DNA from: Ornithodoros turicata
Lineage: Eukaryota; Arthropoda; Arachnida; Ixodida; Argasidae
Length of the DNA: 64,000 nt
Assembly: GCF_037126465.1 (NCBI RefSeq)
Contig: NC_088203.1
Location: 52,799,581 to 52,863,580 of the forward strand
Direction of reading: 5' to 3'
Shown piece by piece: positions 59,946 through 64,000 of this stretch. The notes beneath the pieces are model-generated. The model saw nothing but the letters and a program-made list of their open reading frames with translations. It was not told the origin of the DNA and made no database searches. Every line of letters begins with the position of its first letter. Position 1 is the stretch's first letter. A program made the translations under genes and the position numbers.

Positions 59946-61383
59946 ATTTTAAATTGCCCTTTTTCCTTTATATTTTCAGTGCTGACATACATCAGCTTGT
60001 GTAACTGTCAACCTCGGCTATTCCAGCCAAAACCAGTCAGAGATGTAGCTTGACTCTGTTAAATATCACTGAAAAAAATTGTGTGCATTTTTTAGATGAT
60101 GCATATATCGAATGTAACTCATCATTTTGTTTTCTTGAACAATGGGGGCACATTAAACTGTGCCGAAATATGAAGTTGTCCCTTACGAGCTTCCTTCTGA
60201 CATCTACATATGCATCATTTGTGTGCTTTCCTTGCCTGGTGTTAGAGGAGAACCACGGCTCTGCCATCCCAAAGGGTATGTAGAACGAGAATAAATCTGG
60301 TGAGAACTCGAGAAAGGAACACATTTGGAGTCAAGTTTACAATAAATTTCTGACACATTAGCATTCTTGAAGGAGCCCCAGATTATTTATGCTTGTAACT
60401 GATTGCTTGTGATTAGCTTCACAAAAAATATCAAGCTGATCTATATTCATAGTTTAACCATGTGTTTGAGAATAACAAGCACTTGCAAAAAATTACTTTT
60501 TTTTTCAGATAGTATATTCACATATAGGTCGTCTAAAAGAAATCTTTCCTTATTTGTATAACTAGTCCTCTCCTGCAACATATTGAAAATCTAGAGGTTT
60601 ATTTTTCTTTAAGAAAAATTTTAAAAAATTGTCACCATAATGTGCTGCAGCTTGTTCGTCAGTTGAGGCCATCTAGGAAGCAAAAAAAAATATTTTGAGA
60701 ACCTACAGGTGTATTTGCTGTTACGCAAGAAAAATGTTTCGTCAGCTCATTCATATCCCATTTTTATGACGCTATAGCACACTTTGAACAAGTTCTGCAT
60801 TCAACCGTTCTGCCCAGTTCTACAGATTAATTGCAGTCGGTGCTTCATAACAGCTTTGTCAACATTTATGATTGTTTTCACATACCTGAAGTCATCTGGA
60901 AAGTGAACAAATCTGATCATTTTAAGGGCATACCCTCTCCTATAGTATGTTCAGAATCTGCTGGCATGTGTTTACTGTAGGTCTTGTAGCATCAGCTGAC
61001 CATATTGGCTCAGATCATGTCAGAATGCGAGGTAACAGCTTTTGGAAACAATTTATTATGATCTCGTACACTACGTGCCCTTCAACCACAACAGAAAAAA
61101 AAAACCCAGTCTCTCTTTCAGTGGAAATAGGTGTTTTTGCTGCATTAACAGAAGGTGGCTCAAATTAATTGTGTACCTCCTTGTGGCCTGGGTGGAGCAT
61201 GCCTCACTGTGCTTTATGTCCAGTAATTTCTTCTCCAACCGCATCTCTTGGGCAGTGAGCCACAACGTATGCAGTCTTCAAGCTTTCTTTCACCCGGAAG
61301 AACGGCTTACAGCTCTGCAGGCATCAGAATATTTGCAAGCAATAAGGGGGCCGGTTTCTCGTCAGGTATTTTTCCCTGTCTGT
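59946..61383. other. No gene seen; degenerate ~200-bp repeats
   Basis: Words such as CCTCTCCTGCAACATATTGA and CCTCTCCTATAGTATGTTCA, each followed by GAAAATCTAGAGG/AGAATCTGCTGG, suggest old tandem units at 60500-61150. An AATAAA lies at 60292. No frame is supported. Confidence 0.4.
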
Positions 61384-62045
61384 CTGAGATAAAGCCGCAG
61401 CAGGGTCACTGCCGAGCGCGCCATCTGGTGGCGCTAACGAAGGCTATGTTCAGCGGACTTAGTCAGCCAATCAGTGGGCTTAGAATGGGGCCAATCGGTA
61501 GGCTTAAATTGGGGACGGCCAATCAGAGGGCTTAGAAAGTCTGGAAAATGTGGAGAGTGATCAGTAGGCTTCGAATGGACCAATCAGCGGAGCCAGTTAA
61601 TCGGCATAAAGAGGCGGAGCTGTGCTCAGCGATACGCATGCTCCAATCAGCGTGAAGTGGGCAGAGACGAGTAATTAGCATAAAGGGGCGTAGCTACAGT
61701 CAACCAATCAATGATCACTAGGCTTAGCACGGGCCATTCAGCGTGAACTGGGCGGAGCCAAGCCAACTAATTAGCATAAAGGAGCGGAGCTACGGTCAGC
61801 CAATCAAAGATCAGTAGGCTTAGCATGGGCCAATCAACGTGAAGTGGGCGGCGCTAATGGCGGCCAATCAGATCAATAGGCTTAGCATGGGCCAATCAAC
61901 GTGAAGTGGGCGGAGCTAATGGCGGCCAATCAGATGGCTTTGGATTTGGCTTGTGTTGGCTTAGAACTGGATTGTGTTGGATTATAACTGGATTATGGCT
62001 TAGAATTGGATTGGAATTGGATTGGAATTGGATTAGAGAAAACTC
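61384..62045 (+). repeat. CCAAT-box / GC-box array, third copy outside the fold-back element
   Basis: From GAGATAAAGCCGCAG it follows the right arm's order (12920-13600) with deletions. It holds about a dozen CCAAT pentamers, GGCGGAGC boxes and TAATTAGCATAAAGG units, and ends with TGGCTTAGAATTGGATTGG repeats. It ends in TTCTATACTACT, the outer edge sequence of the arms, so it is a truncated family member. Confidence 0.75.
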
Positions 62046-62408
62046 TTGGCTATAGGACTTCTTTCTATACTACTGGCCTCATGTCGATGCTCCCGTTGTT
62101 TGAGCTTAGCCTTACCTGAGCTATTCGTAGGCAAACTTTTCACGTCCTGCTGAAGAAATAATTCACTTCTTGGAGTTAGTGATTTCGAACAAAGCATCAT
62201 AATGAAATCCTACGTTGCCGTAAAGCCGTATTTCAAAGGCTAGGTCAAACTTAATGGTCAGCGAAGGTAAAACCTCACTCTTGCAAGCTCTGTACACGGT
62301 GATACCAATACTGCACAAATAAATATCGAGTTAGGAATTGCTTTTTTCCAGGGTTCCCGCAAGTTCCTGCGAAACTTGCTTTACTTCATTTTACGATATT
62401 TTTAAGTT
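62046..62408. other. No gene seen
   Basis: Spacer between the CCAAT array and the DDE transposase remnant, with an AATAAATA at 62318. It could hold upstream transposase coding sequence too degraded to recognise. Confidence 0.4.
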
Positions 62409-63174
62409 ATGCAGAGGGCTTTTAGCACAAAATGCGTGTGCTGTGCTGAACTTGCAGCAGTACGTTTCTTCTCAGGGCTAGGGAAGTGGGCGGGTTCTCG
62501 CATTTGTCATAGTTACATTAGATACGTTCAGAGCAGAGCCATACGGGAGACGCACTTAATGCACTTCGATTTCGCTCAAAACTGGACAGTAGCCATGCCT
62601 AGCGAACTACAAGCGTGGCACTGCGGAAAACAGATTTCCATATTCACATGTGTGGTAACAGCTGGCACGGAAACGCGCAGTTTTGGTGTGGTGAGCGAAG
62701 ACTTCTGTCACGATTCAGCACAGTCACTGTTAGCTCCCATAGCTATTGAAGAATGTCTTGACGAGAATGTTCCTCTTGCAGCTAATGATTTACGTTACGA
62801 GCCAGTTTTAAAAATCGGCATAGGCTCTATCAGCTCTCCAAATCTGCTTTTGCGAGCGCGACATGGCTGTTCAGGAACAGGCCACGACAAAAGTGCGTGT
62901 GACAGGATCGGTGCACAGGATCGGTGTGACAGGAATCAAGCACCATGCCATGACACCTAACTTGCGTTCAATCGAGCGAGACGTCATCTTAGAGTCACAA
63001 GATGTGATAACGTGCTTGCCAAAACACCTAACGCGCGTCCATTTACTCCATGTACGGGCTGAGGATGTGGCTTCTTTTAGAATTCAAAAGAAAAGACAAC
63101 TGGTAAACCTATACCACATCAAAGTGGCATACAGGGTTCGCATGCGTGGCAAAGCAAGACACCGGAAAGTCTAG
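62409..63174 (+). pseudogene. DDE transposase-like remnant with frameshift
   Basis: The first frame (62409-62960) contains YIRYVQSRAIRETHLMHFDF and AQNWTVAMPSELQAWHCGK, then ISIFTCVVTAGTETRSFGVV and DFCHDSAQSL. This matches a widespread animal DDE transposase pattern: VDFAENW, E.Q..HW, FT.VV and SDD..HDS. At about 62870-62900 it has GTGHDKSACDRIGA, corresponding to the GHGKSACDG motif. The match continues in another frame (62863-63174) with IKHHAMTPNLRSIERDVI and RIQKKRQL. A segment between the first and second motifs is missing and at least one frameshift is present. The protein's origin as a TE or ex-host gene is open. Confidence 0.6.
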
Positions 63175-64000
63175 GCCGAGAAACATTTATAGCTAGTACT
63201 GTGGACAGTGAGTGCAGAAGACTGACGTTTTCATAGAAAATTAGTGAAATCATTTGTCGCTGTCATTGCAAAATACTGCCTTTTCGCAGTCTTGTAATTA
63301 TATCGACATAAACCACCACTTTTGATTACACAAAGTTGTCCCTTTCTTGTACGACATCGACAGGAGGCCCGCCATCCCACGGTACCGGCAGCCGAGCTCC
63401 GAGAAGTACGCACGCAGACTAGGGCCTCGTTTTAACGGGCTAATCGCAGGTGTATGTCTTTTGAAGCAGGATGTTTTTACGTAAGATGAAAGGTCTAAGA
63501 TCGGGCCGTGTCCTGGCAAAATATAAATGAAATAAAAAGGGGCCTTTTCGAGAAACGGACGCTCAAATTCCTTGTTTTTTCGAAATATACCTTAACATTT
63601 GCCTGTTTCAGCAGATACCTGTAGGGGGTACACGCACGATATATATACCAGATGAAAGAGTATTAAAAGCTGAGTGAAATGATACCAAATAAGGCAATGA
63701 GGAATATCTACAGTCAGAGAAATCACGCGTCGAAATTGCAACAAAACCGCACGAGAGCATGTTCCCCATTTTTTATATCATGGAGCGTTGCTCCTGCGCG
63801 CCAAAATTTTCGCTTGGACTGCCGGCCTATAGGCCTACTAAAGCATTAAAAAATTTCACTGCAGTATCTTTTAAGACTCGGGAGATATACGCGAGCAAAC
63901 AGGGCAAAACCGAAACACTCGAATTCAGGGACAGATTTTCTGGATTTTTTTGCGCGAAAACTATTCCGTAGAAATTATTCATTTTACCGTTGTTGGTCAT
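63175..64000. other. No gene seen
   Basis: A/T-rich end of the window with short frames on both strands. No repeat, splice-supported exon or known motif was recognised. Confidence 0.45.

Noticed and set aside
60037..60324. 95-aa minus-strand frame with two Cys pairs
   Set aside because: A single MCPHCSRK motif is not enough for a zinc finger call; no neighbouring exon and no conservation evidence.
1..64000. CRISPR arrays, bacterial operons, rRNA or tRNA genes
   Set aside because: The spaced repeats seen are tandem or palindromic satellites without unique equal-length spacers. No rRNA or tRNA structure was recognised, and the window is clearly eukaryotic.

Overview
The window is non-coding-rich animal DNA with long introns, GT-AG splice sites, AATAAA signals and many transposon remnants. 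A TTAGG-type arthropod telomere repeat (53496-53529) and the transposon families recognised (SWIM/MULE protein, BEL/Pao, CR1/L2-like LINEs, Tigger, hAT MITEs) point to an arthropod, most likely a hard tick. The species cannot be told from the sequence alone.

Layout. 1-118 is a LINE 3' tail. 1230-21399 is a seven-exon plus-strand gene for a MULE-transposase-derived SWIM zinc-finger protein of about 777 aa, open across all joined exons. Its 12.4-kb second intron holds an 11.6-kb fold-back element (2286-13860). The element has CAGGGTGTTTCA ends flanked by TA, two inverted arms of about 4.9 and 4.0 kb, and a 1.86-kb centre with three compact genes. Two of these are tandem paralogues, each with a tiny first exon and a 47- or 57-bp intron. 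The third is unrelated and convergent. The inner arm ends place the same sequence, mirrored, in front of the outermost two genes. I regard this as the most interesting object in the window. Other introns of the host gene carry Tigger remnants and two small TA-flanked palindromic elements side by side.

22079-23429 is a terminal-inverted-repeat element built from short AATATTGG-type palindromes around a promoter-like core. 24270-26560 is a BEL/Pao fossil on the minus strand. 27736-28559 is a non-autonomous hAT element with a perfect 8-bp target duplication. 29369-40345 is a 297-bp satellite array. It is interrupted at 35253-37394 by a virus-like (Polinton/Maverick-type) island that encodes a small acidic-tailed protein and a packaging-ATPase-like protein, and that runs into a 100-N assembly gap.

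40443-57600 holds scattered LINE fragments, MITEs, a CTGGACCAG-repeat element, the telomere-like repeat and a 5'-truncated LINE (55010-57605). 58038-59945 is a rearranged BEL/Pao element with a tRNA-Phe-type primer-binding site. 61384-62045 is an independent copy of the CCAAT/GC-box array found in the fold-back arms. 62409-63174 is a frameshifted DDE transposase. The rest has no gene I can support.
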